Source: an uncultured Eubacteriales bacterium
Lineage (GTDB): Bacteria > Bacillota > Clostridia > Oscillospirales > Acutalibacteraceae
Assembly: GCA_934454125.1 (NCBI GenBank)
Contig: CAKSFA010000005.1
Span: forward strand, 37,165 to 101,164
Direction: 5' to 3'
DNA length: 64,000 bases
How positions within the stretch are numbered: the stretch's first letter is position 1; each line of letters begins with the position of its first letter. Under the pieces are notes generated by a model. It had not been told where the DNA came from, did not search any database, and saw nothing but the letters and a program-made list of their open reading frames with translations. Made by a program: the position numbers and the translations under genes. Of the stretch, positions 42,455 through 50,753 are shown one piece after another.

Positions 42455-43440
42455 AGCCAGCCCCCCAGTCTTGCTACTGTGAGTATTAAGCATGCTGCCG
42501 TAAAGATGATAATACCTGGGTTTGCAAACAAGTTACCCATCGATTTGCCGGTTGTGAGTGCTCCCTGTTGAAAAGCGGGCAACTTCTCTTTGCGTAGCAG
42601 CAGATATATTAAGAAGATTAATGCCAGCAAGATTGCCATACCCAGCACAGCATACATCAAAATGGCATACCCTACATCTGAAAATTGTGTACGTAAAATA
42701 CCCATGGTTACATAAAATCCGTTGACAAACATATGAATGCTTATCGGTACCCAGATGTTATTTGTTTTTACCAATGCAAAGCCCAGCGCCAGTCCGCAGA
42801 TAAACGCAAATAAAATTTGCGCCGCATTACGGTGCAGAAATGCAAATAGTAGGGCAGAGCTTATAATGGCAAACACATCGCCGTATTGCCGCAGCTTTCC
42901 CAGAATTAACCCGCGAAACAGAAGCTCCTCTGTAATAGGGGGTACAATTGCTGTTGCCAGAACATTCAGTATAATGGCTGGTGTGCTGATAGCTACCGGC
43001 ATTTCTGAAAGGTTACCTTGCAGCCCCAGCCGCTGCAGCAACAATATCATCATAGAAGAAGGCACATTGGCTAGAAGACATACCGCCCCACATACAAAAA
43101 AGCATGCTGTGCCTGTTAAAAACTTTACCGGCCTTGCCGGTAGCAAATCACAAGGGCGTAGTGTAGCAATAGCTGCAAATACCACAATGGGCAGTACCAT
43201 GCCGCAAATGCTTACTGTTCCGTTAAGCAAATAGGTCAGAATGGCGTTTGTTTCAGCTGTTTGCGCTGTACCACGGTAGCCGGTGAGTAGCAGGTACAAC
43301 TGCAGTCCAAAGGCAAAAAGATACATCGTTGCCAACACAGCGCATAACAAAAATCCCAAGCGATTTGCTTGTCGGCGTATAGCCTGTCCTGGTTCTTGCG
43401 GCAGCCGATCCGATTGTAAAAAAGAAACAGAGCGATTCAT
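42451..43440 (-). CDS. CPBP-family intramembrane protease
   Basis: A 329-residue membrane protein with about eight helices and the Abi/CAAX-protease (CPBP, Rce1-like) motifs in order: EELLFRG (about 178-184), FAFLHRN and HMFVNG. These glutamate and histidine residues form the active site in the membrane. Members in Gram-positives serve in bacteriocin self-immunity or protein maturation; the role here is unknown. It is translationally coupled to tadA. GAGGT precedes the ATG. Confidence 0.88.
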   Translation of the reverse strand: MNRSVSFLQSDRLPQEPGQAIRRQANRLGFLLCAVLATMYLFAFGLQLYLLLTGYRGTAQTAETNAILTYLLNGTVSICGMVLPIVVFAAIATLRPCDLLPARPVKFLTGTACFFVCGAVCLLANVPSSMMILLLQRLGLQGNLSEMPVAISTPAIILNVLATAIVPPITEELLFRGLILGKLRQYGDVFAIISSALLFAFLHRNAAQILFAFICGLALGFALVKTNNIWVPISIHMFVNGFYVTMGILRTQFSDVGYAILMYAVLGMAILLALIFLIYLLLRKEKLPAFQQGALTTGKSMGNLFANPGIIIFTAACLILTVARLGGWL

Positions 43441-43611
43441 ATGTCACCTCGTTATTTGAAAGCAATTAGCTCCAATTTACAAATGATTCGCTTCCATTAT
43501 AACAAACTTTTTTTGGGAATACAAACTTTGGTTTTTACAAAAAATTTTCATTTTTGGTGAAAAATACACACCTTTTCTTTTCTCTAATGAACAAATAAGG
43601 CATGATGATGG

Positions 43612-43872
43612 TTACAATCCCTCCTTGTCTGTTAGCAAGATATCACAGCTTACCTGTAAGACACTTGCCAAAACGGCCAGTTCAATATCGGTTACAAAGC
43701 GCTGGCCACTTTCAATTCTCTGTATTGCATTTTTGTCTACGTCTAGCCCGGCAACCTGCAGCATCTGCGCCAATGCGCGCTGAGAGGTTTTCGGTTGCAT
43801 ATTTTTGCGCAGTTGCGCAACTTTTTTGCCGCATAGGTTATTTAATCCCTGAGGCGATTTGTTCAGAAACAT
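43612..43872 (-). CDS. Small XRE-family DNA-binding protein
   Basis: An 86-residue helix-turn-helix protein of the Cro/C1 type: KVAQLRKNMQPKTSQRALAQMLQ, then NAIQRIESGQRFVTDIELAVLASVL. It lies opposite another small XRE gene, with about 195 bases between their starts. The target is unknown. Confidence 0.8.
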   Translation of the reverse strand: MFLNKSPQGLNNLCGKKVAQLRKNMQPKTSQRALAQMLQVAGLDVDKNAIQRIESGQRFVTDIELAVLASVLQVSCDILLTDKEGL

Positions 43873-43900
43873 ATGCTATCCCTACCTTGACATTCTGTTC

Positions 43901-43929
43901 TTGTCATCTTTAGTATTATATGTTAAAAT
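43901..43929 (+). promoter_or_regulatory. Promoter for the plus-strand XRE gene
   Basis: TTGTCA (43901-43906) and TAAAAT (43924-43929), 17-base spacing. The following leader of about 130 bases contains a GC-rich stretch near 43995-44040 that can pair GCACC with GGTGC. Confidence 0.55.
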
Positions 43930-44067
43930 AAGGGCATATATGACATGCACGGAATGTTAATCAAGTGCCCTGTGCCTCTGGCTTTGCGCACAAAATGCCT
44001 AGCACCCAGCGCCCGACTGTCCCAGCGCCGCCCGGTGCGAATTCTACTTATACGGAGTTGATTATTC

Positions 44068-44274
44068 ATGTCAGTACAATTTGGCAGGCGCTGCAAGACT
44101 TTACGGCAGGAGCGTGGCTTGACGCAACAACAGGTGGCAGATGCGCTAGGGATTTCTCGCTCAGCTTATGCTTATTATGAAACTGGTGGCAGCGAGCCGT
44201 CTCTGGCAGTGCTCTGGCAGCTGGCACAGTACTTTAAAGTTTCAGCAGATATGCTGCTATGTTCTGTAGAATAA
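44068..44274 (+). CDS. Small XRE-family transcriptional regulator
   Basis: A 68-residue protein consisting almost only of a Cro/C1 helix-turn-helix: RCKTLRQERGLTQQQVADAL, GISRSAYAYYETGGSEPSL, LAQYFKVSADMLL. It may regulate itself or its divergent XRE neighbour. CGGAG lies 11 bases before the ATG. Confidence 0.85.
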   Translation: MSVQFGRRCKTLRQERGLTQQQVADALGISRSAYAYYETGGSEPSLAVLWQLAQYFKVSADMLLCSVE

Positions 44275-44303
44275 TTGTAGTATCATGATTTTTTTCTGAT
44301 TTT

Positions 44304-44333
44304 TTGACGTATTTAGAATTATTATGTTATAAT
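44304..44333 (+). promoter_or_regulatory. Promoter of the Rrf2-family gene
   Basis: TTGACG (44304-44309) and TATAAT (44328-44333) at 18-base spacing. Confidence 0.75.
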
Positions 44334-44387
44334 GAACAAAGAAAATTCTGTTTCAAATTTCGACAGTTAAAATCAGGAGAATTTGTC

Positions 44388-44813
44388 ATGCAATTTAAAC
44401 TTACCACAGATTACGCAATTCGAACACTACTATATTTGGCGATGACAAATACTGTCACCACCTCAGCAGAGATTTCTGAGCACATGGGTATTCCGCAAAA
44501 ATATCTGATTAAGTTGCTCAGTGAACTACGTCGCAGCGAATTGGTCAATGTTCATATGGGTGTTAAAGGGGGTTACACGCTCAATCGTGACCCCAAAGAT
44601 ATTTCTATGCTTGATATTGCAGCCATTACTGAGGGTACCATTAAGCTCAATCGTTGTCTTGAGACAGATGCCTATTGCAGTCGTGGGGAGGCTTCTTGCT
44701 GTCCATTGCGAAAATGCTGTGTAATTTTGCAAACACGCTTTGAAAATGCCTTGGCAAACATTACCGTGCAAGATTTGATTGATGATACGGCAGCCGAGCA
44801 GTTTCTGGCGTAA
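44388..44813 (+). CDS. Rrf2-family transcriptional regulator
   Basis: A 141-residue winged-helix regulator. The start FKLTTDYAIRTLLYLA, the HTH stretch TSAEISEHMGIPQKYLIKLLSELRR, then GVKGGYTLNRDPKDISMLDI are typical of Rrf2 proteins such as IscR, NsrR and CymR. Seven cysteines cluster in the C-terminal part (CLETDAYCSRGEASCCPLRKCC region), which suggests an iron-sulfur cluster or redox sensing; IscR and NsrR use three cysteines. ATG 44388 follows CAGGAGA. The effector and regulon are unknown. Confidence 0.9.
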   Translation: MQFKLTTDYAIRTLLYLAMTNTVTTSAEISEHMGIPQKYLIKLLSELRRSELVNVHMGVKGGYTLNRDPKDISMLDIAAITEGTIKLNRCLETDAYCSRGEASCCPLRKCCVILQTRFENALANITVQDLIDDTAAEQFLA

Positions 44814-44833
44814 TTGTCGTTGCTGTTTGCGCA

Positions 44834-44864
44834 AAAAAACCACACGGAAACCGTGTGGTTTTTT
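44834..44864. terminator. Bidirectional terminator, Rrf2 gene and tRNA-Arg
   Basis: A perfect stem AAAAAACCACACGG / CCGTGTGGTTTTTT with loop AAA serves the Rrf2 gene and the convergent tRNA gene. Confidence 0.9.
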
Positions 44865-44866
44865 AA

Positions 44867-44941
44867 TGGCGCCCCCTGCGTGAATCGAACACACAACCAG
44901 CCCTTAGGAGGGGCTTATTATATCCATTTAACTAAGAGGGC
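44867..44941 (-). tRNA. tRNA-Arg (anticodon CCT)
   Basis: On the minus strand the sequence folds as a cloverleaf: acceptor GCCCTCT / AGGGGGC, D-arm region TTAGTTAAATGGATATAA, anticodon arm AGCCC-CTCCTAA-GGGCT, T-arm GTGTG-TTCGATT-CACGC with a G-G-free stem, discriminator G and an encoded CCA. The loop CTCCTAA gives anticodon CCT, reading AGG as arginine. Confidence 0.95.
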
Positions 44942-44953
44942 ATAATTTTTGTC

Positions 44954-44982
44954 ATTCTACACCAAAAATCTGTGCTTGTCAA
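44954..44982 (-). promoter_or_regulatory. tRNA-Arg promoter
   Basis: On the minus strand a consensus TTGACA and TAGAAT at 17-base spacing, ending 12 bases before the tRNA. Confidence 0.8.
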
Positions 44983-45057
44983 TGTGACTGCTTTTTCTTC
45001 CCTTTTTTTCCACTGTATGATACAATAAAACAAAATACCTCAAAAGGAGGAACCGCC

Positions 45058-45585
45058 TTGCAGATTTCCTATCAGATGAACGAGCAGGAGCTTTACGATT
45101 ACAATTTATTTCGTATGACACACAAAACAGGCAGTGTTGTTTCTAGAGCAGTGATTGTAGCCTGTATTTACGAGGCTATGATATTAGTTGTTGCCTGGTG
45201 CTTTAAATTTTCGCTGTATATGTATTTTGTTTTCTGTCCGCTTGCGTTGCTCATTTTTGCTGGCACGTTGTTGTTTACTAAGTTTAAGATGAAACAATCG
45301 GTGCGCACACTGTTGTTCCGTGCCAATAAAGAGGCACTGATGCCGCCCACGACCATTAAATTGACTGATGCTGGCATACAGATCACCACCCCTACCACTG
45401 AATCTGAGCGTCTCTACCGTGAGGTTGAGCAAATTGTTTTGGGTAGGCAGTTTTTATACCTGCACTTTACCGATCATGGAGAGGTTGGTATTCCTCTGCG
45501 AGTATTTCAAAGTTTGCAGTACGCGCAGCAGTTTGCACAGCAGATTCAGAAAAATGCCCCGCAAGCAGTCCACATCGGCTGCTAA
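45058..45585 (+). CDS. YcxB-like membrane protein
   Basis: A 175-residue protein. An N-terminal cytoplasmic stretch, two membrane helices (about 30-52 and 56-77) and a C-terminal beta domain with LTDAGIQITTPTTESERLYREVEQIV follow the YcxB-like pattern found in many Firmicutes; function unknown. The start is TTG 45058, supported by AAAAGGAGG 8 bases upstream and a TGATACAAT extended -10 box at about 45018-45026. Confidence 0.65.
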   Translation: MQISYQMNEQELYDYNLFRMTHKTGSVVSRAVIVACIYEAMILVVAWCFKFSLYMYFVFCPLALLIFAGTLLFTKFKMKQSVRTLLFRANKEALMPPTTIKLTDAGIQITTPTTESERLYREVEQIVLGRQFLYLHFTDHGEVGIPLRVFQSLQYAQQFAQQIQKNAPQAVHIGC

Positions 45586-45685
45586 ATTCCGCTTCAATTC
45601 CAACAACAACAGCCACCAAAATCTACCAATGTTTATTAATGTATCCAAAAACGTTGAACCTACTCTCAAAGCCCCTGAAATGGCA

Positions 45686-45714
45686 TTGACTTCAAAATTA
45701 GAACATACTATAAT
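45686..45714 (+). promoter_or_regulatory. ilvB-ilvN-ilvC promoter
   Basis: TTGACT (45686-45691) and TATAAT (45709-45714) at 17-base spacing. Only about 30 bases separate it from the start codon, too short for a T-box or attenuator. Confidence 0.8.
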
Positions 45715-45747
45715 AAAAAATACGATATTTTGAAGGGAGGGCTATTT

Positions 45748-47361
45748 GTGATTAGCGGAGCGGAAATGATGGTTAAATGCCTGCAGGAAGAGCATGTTAC
45801 CGTCACCTTCGGTTATCCTGGTGCAGTCATATGTCCATTTTATGATTTTTTACAAAAAACGGAGATTGCGCATGTACTGGTGCGTAGCGAGCAAAACGGT
45901 GCGCATGAAGCCAGCGGCTTTGCGCGTGCAGCTGGTAGGGCAGGCGTATGCATTGCCACGTCAGGTCCGGGTGCAACGAATTTGATTACCGGTCTTGCCA
46001 CAGCGTATATGGATTCGATTCCTCTGGTGGCAATTACTGGGCAGGTCAATTCTGCTCAACTGGGCAGCGATGTTTTTCAGGAAGCCGATGTTACTGGTGC
46101 ATGTGAATCTTTTACCAAACATAGTTATTTGGTCAAGCATGCAACTGACATTCCGCGCGTTTTCAAAGAAGCCTTCCACATCGCCAATACTGGTCGTCCT
46201 GGCCCTGTTCTCATTGATGTTCCTTATGATGTGCAGCTTGAAACGGTCGAGAACTTTTATTACCCGGAAAAAGCTGATATTTTGGGATATAAACCCAAAA
46301 CAAAGGGGCACGGTATGCAGATCAAAAAGGCAGCAAAGCTACTGCAAGGCGCCAAGCGTCCGCTTATTTGCTGCGGCGGAGGTGTTGTCACTGCTGGTGC
46401 GCGCGATGAAATGATTGCTTTTGCTGAAAAAACTGGAATACCCGTTGTTTCTACGATGATGGGTTTAGGTGTAATTCCGATGGACAATGACCATTACATT
46501 GGTATGATTGGTTCCCATGGAAAGGCCTATGCCAACCGTATGATGAACGAGGCAGATGTGATTGTTCTGTGCGGTGCACGCGTGGGAGACCGTGCAATCC
46601 CGAATCCGAAAGGGGTCAAGGCTTCTATCATTCATATTGACATTGATCCGGCTGAAATTGGTAAAAATGTCAGTGCACATATTCCCATTGTTGGTGATGT
46701 CCGGTTGGTGTTGCGTGAGTTTACCAAAGAAATTTTGCCGTGTTCTTGTGCAGACTGGTTGCAAAAAGTGCAGATTGTCAAAAATGATGCACCCTTGCGT
46801 GGCGAACCCCGTACCGATTTTGTAGAACCTCGCGTCTTCATGCGCGATTTGTCTGATTTGATGCAAGATGACGCGATTCTCACTGCCGATGTTGGCCAAA
46901 ACCAGATTTGGGCAGCTAACAATTTCAATACCAAATCTGGTCGATTTCTTACTTCCGGCGGTATGGGTACGATGGGATATGCGTTGCCTGCTGCGATTGG
47001 CGCAAAATTGGCCAAGCCACGGCGACAGGTTGTGGCCGTTTGTGGCGATGGCTCTTTTCAGATGAGTATGTGTGAGCTTGCCACCGTCAATGAGACGGGC
47101 GTGCCGATTAAGCTCATTGTTATGCGTAATAAATATCTGGGTATGGTGAAAGAGTTGCAGGACAAGCTGTACCACGGCAATTATGTTGCTACACCCTTGC
47201 AGGGCGATCCCGACATTGTTAAACTGGTGCAGGCTTACGGTATTCAGGCGGCCTTTGCGCAAAACAATGAGCAGGCTAAAGCACTTGCCAAAGAAATGCT
47301 GGATAGCAAGCAGCCCTACGTTTTAGTCTGCGATGTCGATCCTGATACACCGACGCTTTAA
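45748..47361 (+). CDS. ilvB: Acetolactate synthase, large (catalytic) subunit
   Basis: A 537-residue ThDP enzyme that condenses two pyruvates to acetolactate, or pyruvate with 2-oxobutyrate, the first common step of branched-chain amino acid synthesis. The catalytic glutamate lies in RSEQNGAHEASG (family RHEQxA), followed by TSGPGATN, FQEADVTG and, in the C-terminal domain, the ThDP motif GDGSFQMSMCELAT ending at the metal-binding Asn in MRNKY. GTG 45748 is chosen because GGGAGG lies 7 bases upstream; a TTG at 45730 precedes that site. It forms an operon with ilvN and ilvC. Confidence 0.95.
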   Translation: MISGAEMMVKCLQEEHVTVTFGYPGAVICPFYDFLQKTEIAHVLVRSEQNGAHEASGFARAAGRAGVCIATSGPGATNLITGLATAYMDSIPLVAITGQVNSAQLGSDVFQEADVTGACESFTKHSYLVKHATDIPRVFKEAFHIANTGRPGPVLIDVPYDVQLETVENFYYPEKADILGYKPKTKGHGMQIKKAAKLLQGAKRPLICCGGGVVTAGARDEMIAFAEKTGIPVVSTMMGLGVIPMDNDHYIGMIGSHGKAYANRMMNEADVIVLCGARVGDRAIPNPKGVKASIIHIDIDPAEIGKNVSAHIPIVGDVRLVLREFTKEILPCSCADWLQKVQIVKNDAPLRGEPRTDFVEPRVFMRDLSDLMQDDAILTADVGQNQIWAANNFNTKSGRFLTSGGMGTMGYALPAAIGAKLAKPRRQVVAVCGDGSFQMSMCELATVNETGVPIKLIVMRNKYLGMVKELQDKLYHGNYVATPLQGDPDIVKLVQAYGIQAAFAQNNEQAKALAKEMLDSKQPYVLVCDVDPDTPTL

Positions 47362-47375
47362 AGGGGGTAATGATG

Positions 47376-47885
47376 ATGAAATATACCCTTTCTGTTCTGG
47401 TTGAAAACCAGCCGGGCGTACTTTCCAAAGTTACTGCTTTGTTTTCTCGCCGTGGTTTTAATATTGATAGTCTGGCTGTAGGTATTACCGAAGATCCGGC
47501 CATCTCTCGTATTACCATTGTGGTAGACGGTGATGAACATATTGTTGAGCAGGTCGAAAAGCAGCTCAACAAGCTCATTGCTGTGATTAAGGTTAAAAAC
47601 CTTACGACGACCGGTGCATTTGTCAGTTCTTTGCTGATGCTGATTAAGGTCAGTTGCACGACCAAACAGCGGCTGGATGTTATGAAAATTGCTGAGCAGT
47701 TGCAGGCGCGTATTATTGATGTATCTGAAAATTCGCTCACGCTGCAATATGCAGACACGCTGGAAAATACCGAAACGCTCATTGCGCTTTTGCGGCCTTA
47801 TGGCATCAAAGAGCTGGTACGCACTGGTGCTGTGGCTTTGGAGCGCGGCGCCCATACAGCAAACAAATCTGTCAATAAGCCATGA
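47376..47885 (+). CDS. ilvN: Acetolactate synthase, small (regulatory) subunit
   Basis: A 169-residue ACT-domain subunit that activates the large subunit and confers valine feedback. The ACT domain reads YTLSVLVENQPGVLSKVTAL, RRGFNIDSLAVG, SRITIVVDGDE; the C-terminal domain ends in IKELVRTG. Three in-frame ATGs occur (47370, 47373, 47376); 47376 gives the best distance (8) to AAAGGGGG. It starts 14 bases after ilvB and is followed by ilvC after 60 bases. The symbol ilvH is used in some genomes. Confidence 0.95.
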   Translation: MKYTLSVLVENQPGVLSKVTALFSRRGFNIDSLAVGITEDPAISRITIVVDGDEHIVEQVEKQLNKLIAVIKVKNLTTTGAFVSSLLMLIKVSCTTKQRLDVMKIAEQLQARIIDVSENSLTLQYADTLENTETLIALLRPYGIKELVRTGAVALERGAHTANKSVNKP

Positions 47886-47945
47886 CCGCTCGGCGTTCAC
47901 GACTTAACATAAATCAAAAGAAGATATTTTAGGAGGAATTTACCT

Positions 47946-48941
47946 ATGGCAAAGATTTTTTATCAAGAAGATTGTGATATCAACCTGCTTAAAGGCAAAA
48001 CAGTGGCAATCATTGGTTACGGCAGTCAGGGTCATGCCCATGCGCTCAATCTGCATGAAAGTGGTGTCAACGTTGTTGTTGGTCTTTATGCTGGCAGTAA
48101 GTCTCGTGCAAAGGCAGAGCAGGCTGGTTTAAAGGTACTGGAGGCTGCAGAGGCAGCCAAAGCTGCTGATGTAATTATGGTGCTTATTCCAGATGAGAAG
48201 CAGGCGGATCTTTATAAAACCAGCATTGAGCCGCACCTGACTGCAGGAAAAGCGCTTATGTTTGCACATGGCTTCAACATTCACTTTGGTCAGATTGTGC
48301 CGCCCAAGGATGTTGATGTTTTGATGATTGCTCCGAAAGGTCCGGGCCATACCGTGCGCAGTGAGTATGTTGAGGGCAAGGGTGTTCCCTGCTTGATTGC
48401 TGTTCATCAAGATGCTACGGGCAAAGCGCAGCAGTTGGGTCTTGCTTATGCGGCTGGAATCGGCGGTGCAAGAGCAGGTGTGCTTGAAACAACCTTCCGT
48501 GTTGAGACTGAGACGGATCTTTTTGGGGAGCAGGCAGTGTTGTGCGGTGGTGTTACGGCTTTGATGCAGGCTGGTTTTGAAACGCTGGTTGAGGCTGGTT
48601 ATGCCCCGGAAAATGCTTATTTTGAATGCGTGCATGAGATGAAGCTGATTGTGGATTTAATCTATGAGGGTGGATTTTCCAGAATGCGTTACTCGATTTC
48701 GGATACGGCTGAGTTTGGTGATTATGAGACCGGAAAGCGCGTAATTACTGAGGAAACCAAGAAAGAAATGAAGCGCGTTTTGCGGGAAATTCAGGATGGT
48801 ACGTTTGCCTCTAAATGGATTAGTGAGAATAAGTCTGGTAGGGCGCACTTTACGGCGTGCCGCCGCTTGGGTGCTGAGCATCAGTTGGAAGCTGTGGGAA
48901 AAGAACTGCGTAAAATGTACTCTTGGAATGATGAGAAATAA
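47946..48941 (+). CDS. ilvC: Ketol-acid reductoisomerase
   Basis: A 331-residue class I KARI that isomerises and reduces acetolactate to dihydroxyisovalerate. The Rossmann motif is IGYGSQGHAHALNL, with the cofactor loop AGSKSRAKAE; the serines there suggest NADPH use. The knotted helical domain has DLFGEQAVLCGG, ECVHEMKLIVDLIYEGG and the metal-binding acidic residues. AGGAGG precedes the ATG. It is the last gene of the ilvBNC operon; ilvD, ilvA and the leu genes are not in this window. Confidence 0.97.
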   Translation: MAKIFYQEDCDINLLKGKTVAIIGYGSQGHAHALNLHESGVNVVVGLYAGSKSRAKAEQAGLKVLEAAEAAKAADVIMVLIPDEKQADLYKTSIEPHLTAGKALMFAHGFNIHFGQIVPPKDVDVLMIAPKGPGHTVRSEYVEGKGVPCLIAVHQDATGKAQQLGLAYAAGIGGARAGVLETTFRVETETDLFGEQAVLCGGVTALMQAGFETLVEAGYAPENAYFECVHEMKLIVDLIYEGGFSRMRYSISDTAEFGDYETGKRVITEETKKEMKRVLREIQDGTFASKWISENKSGRAHFTACRRLGAEHQLEAVGKELRKMYSWNDEK

Positions 48942-48964
48942 CTAAGGTTTGATGAGATATAGTG

Positions 48965-48998
48965 AAAAGCCCGAACGTACTGCGTTTCGGGCTTTTTT
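48965..48998 (+). terminator. ilvC terminator
   Basis: AAAAGCCCGAA / TTCGGGCTTTT stem followed by T residues. Confidence 0.85.
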
Positions 48999-49325
48999 AT
49001 GTATGGTGGTTGTTTTTGTGATGGTGTGTTTTTATTGTGCGACTTTTGTACTATTTTGTAATCATGAAACATGTGTAGCTTTATGGTTTTCTCCAAGTGC
49101 AGCTGCTTTTATATCGGACGGAAGGAATCGTTTATTTGAACAAAAGATGTGATTTGTTAAGAAAATGACTGTTTATTTTTGGGCACAAATTGACCGGAAC
49201 GTGACCAAAACCGCCTTATTTTGACCACAAACGGACCATAAACGGCCTTTATTCATAGTTTCGTAATATTTATTGGTTGAGATTGTTCATTGTCATGGTT
49301 GTGGAAAATTGCAGGGCAACCCGCA
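48999..49325. other. Gene-free gap with short GACC/AAACGG direct repeats
   Basis: No credible gene was found. Within 49191-49253 a short motif recurs: TGACC four or five times in slightly varied form and AAACGG/AAACCG three times. It may be an operator cluster or a decayed repeat. The rest is AT-rich and featureless by eye. Confidence 0.3.
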
Positions 49326-50207
49326 CTATTTTTTCTCGATGTGGTGTTGGATTTCGGCGGCCAAATCATCTTGTGTTTGCACGCCGCAGGCAAATAAAAA
49401 TGGGGACTGGATCAAGGTGTTCAGTTCGTTCCGTTTCCAGGGGACAATGCACCCCTGTGTGTAGCGGAAATTGCGCATCAGTGCGGTTTGGGGGCTGTCT
49501 TCTCTGCGGTAAAATTGTTTTCCGCGCATTTGGGAGTTCCATAAAATTGTTTGCAGAAATACTTCGCAGGCTCCCTCCATGCTGCTTAAATATTGTTCGC
49601 ACCACGCTTCTTTTAGCACCAGCAGGCTTGCAAGATCGTGCGTGATGCTCCCGAACCCAAGGCCGTTTTGTAAATCAAAGCCACCGCCCTGCGGAGCAGT
49701 TGCTTCAGGATTTAGTTGTGTGCTTAAATCCCACGGAAAACGTAGTTTTACGCGCTTTTTACCAAATAATCGAAACCCCGCGTCATATTTTTGCGGCAGA
49801 AATTGAAACCGGTTTTTCATTCCATCGGCGAAGTTTTTGCCATAAAAATATATGAACTCTTTGCCTTGGTGCTGGTCAAAAAAGTTTAGGATATGTGCCT
49901 GGTTTCGTAGGGGAAGATCATAATCAGAAAACAGGTGGTAATATTGATATTTTTGCTTTGTGGCCATGCGCAACAGTTTGAGCAGGCGCTGGATTTGGCT
50001 GTAGGCGCCGTAGGTGACGGTCATCGGTTCGGCGACGGATATGCCGGCGCGTTTGACGCTGGAGAGCAATGACTGTAAATTGCGGATTTTTACCCGTTTG
50101 TCAATGTGAATGTAAAGATCGCACCGCTCGTGGTCGAGTAGTGCCAGCTGATATTTGAGCAATTCCGGTTGATTTTGTACCAGAATCAGATAAGCGTGTT
50201 TTTGCAT
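49326..50207 (-). CDS. Family 14-like glycosyltransferase (core-2/I-branching type)
   Basis: A 293-residue glycosyltransferase with the Branch (GT14) pattern: start HAYLILVQNQPELLKYQLALLD, CDLYIHIDKR, then YYHLFSDYDLPLRN (family LSGxDYPL) and a C-terminal domain with TILWNSQM. It has no signal peptide and probably acts in the cytoplasm on surface glycan or polysaccharide precursors. The sugar is unknown. It begins 25 bases after a small lipoprotein gene and is likely in one operon with it. Confidence 0.8.
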   Translation of the reverse strand: MQKHAYLILVQNQPELLKYQLALLDHERCDLYIHIDKRVKIRNLQSLLSSVKRAGISVAEPMTVTYGAYSQIQRLLKLLRMATKQKYQYYHLFSDYDLPLRNQAHILNFFDQHQGKEFIYFYGKNFADGMKNRFQFLPQKYDAGFRLFGKKRVKLRFPWDLSTQLNPEATAPQGGGFDLQNGLGFGSITHDLASLLVLKEAWCEQYLSSMEGACEVFLQTILWNSQMRGKQFYRREDSPQTALMRNFRYTQGCIVPWKRNELNTLIQSPFLFACGVQTQDDLAAEIQHHIEKK

Positions 50208-50232
50208 AGATTCTCCTGTTTCATCGCGTATT

Positions 50233-50508
50233 TCAGTGGTTTGTCATGCGTGGTTGCTGTTCAGGAGGGATTCGGATCTCTCCGCGTTCGGAGCGTTCTT
50301 GCGGTTCTGAGGCAAAGCCGCTCTCTGGAGTTTGACTGGATGCCTGGGCAGAGCTGCTTTCTGCTGCGGAAGCAGGCAGACTGACGGTTTGCGCGGAGCT
50401 TTCGGTGGTGCTGTGAGGGGTGCTCTCGGTGGTGTTTGTGGTGCAGGCGGTGAGCGCTAGCAGACTGATAAACGCGCCGGCTGCGCATAAGATCAGCTTT
50501 GGTTTCAT
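50233..50508 (-). CDS. Small Ser-rich lipoprotein
   Basis: A 91-residue lipoprotein: signal with lipobox LTAC (Cys near 22), then a Ser/Thr/Glu-rich disordered chain with a short basic end. GGGAGG precedes ATG 50508; the frame extends upstream without a site. No family is recognised. It is the first gene of a pair with the glycosyltransferase. Confidence 0.7.
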   Translation of the reverse strand: MKPKLILCAAGAFISLLALTACTTNTTESTPHSTTESSAQTVSLPASAAESSSAQASSQTPESGFASEPQERSERGEIRIPPEQQPRMTNH

Positions 50509-50538
50509 ATGGCTTCCTCCCTTGTTTGCTTTGCTGTG

Positions 50539-50567
50539 ATGATACCATACTGAGGCTGAAAACACAA
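50539..50567 (-). promoter_or_regulatory. Promoter of the lipoprotein-glycosyltransferase pair
   Basis: On the minus strand TTGTGT and TATCAT with 17-base spacing. Confidence 0.6.
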
Positions 50568-50753
50568 GCATCGCTGCCGTTTTTGTGGTTTTTTGGTGCG
50601 GAATGAAAAAATAATCTGGAAAAGTGACGGTTTTAGGCTTGCAAAATGCTGCGGTTATTGAGATAATAAAAAGGTTAAAACAGATATTGGATTCATTTGA
50701 AAATCAGAAAACGTCAGAAAGCAACGTGGCTTTCGTTTGTGCGGAGGAAGAGT

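Noticed and set aside
45586..45747. T-box or leader-peptide attenuator before ilvB
   Set aside because: The promoter lies about 30 bases from the start codon, leaving no room for a T-box, and no branched-chain leader peptide is present.
48949..49152. 67-codon frame after ilvC
   Set aside because: Begins before and runs through the ilvC terminator; composition looks random apart from a chance hydrophobic run.
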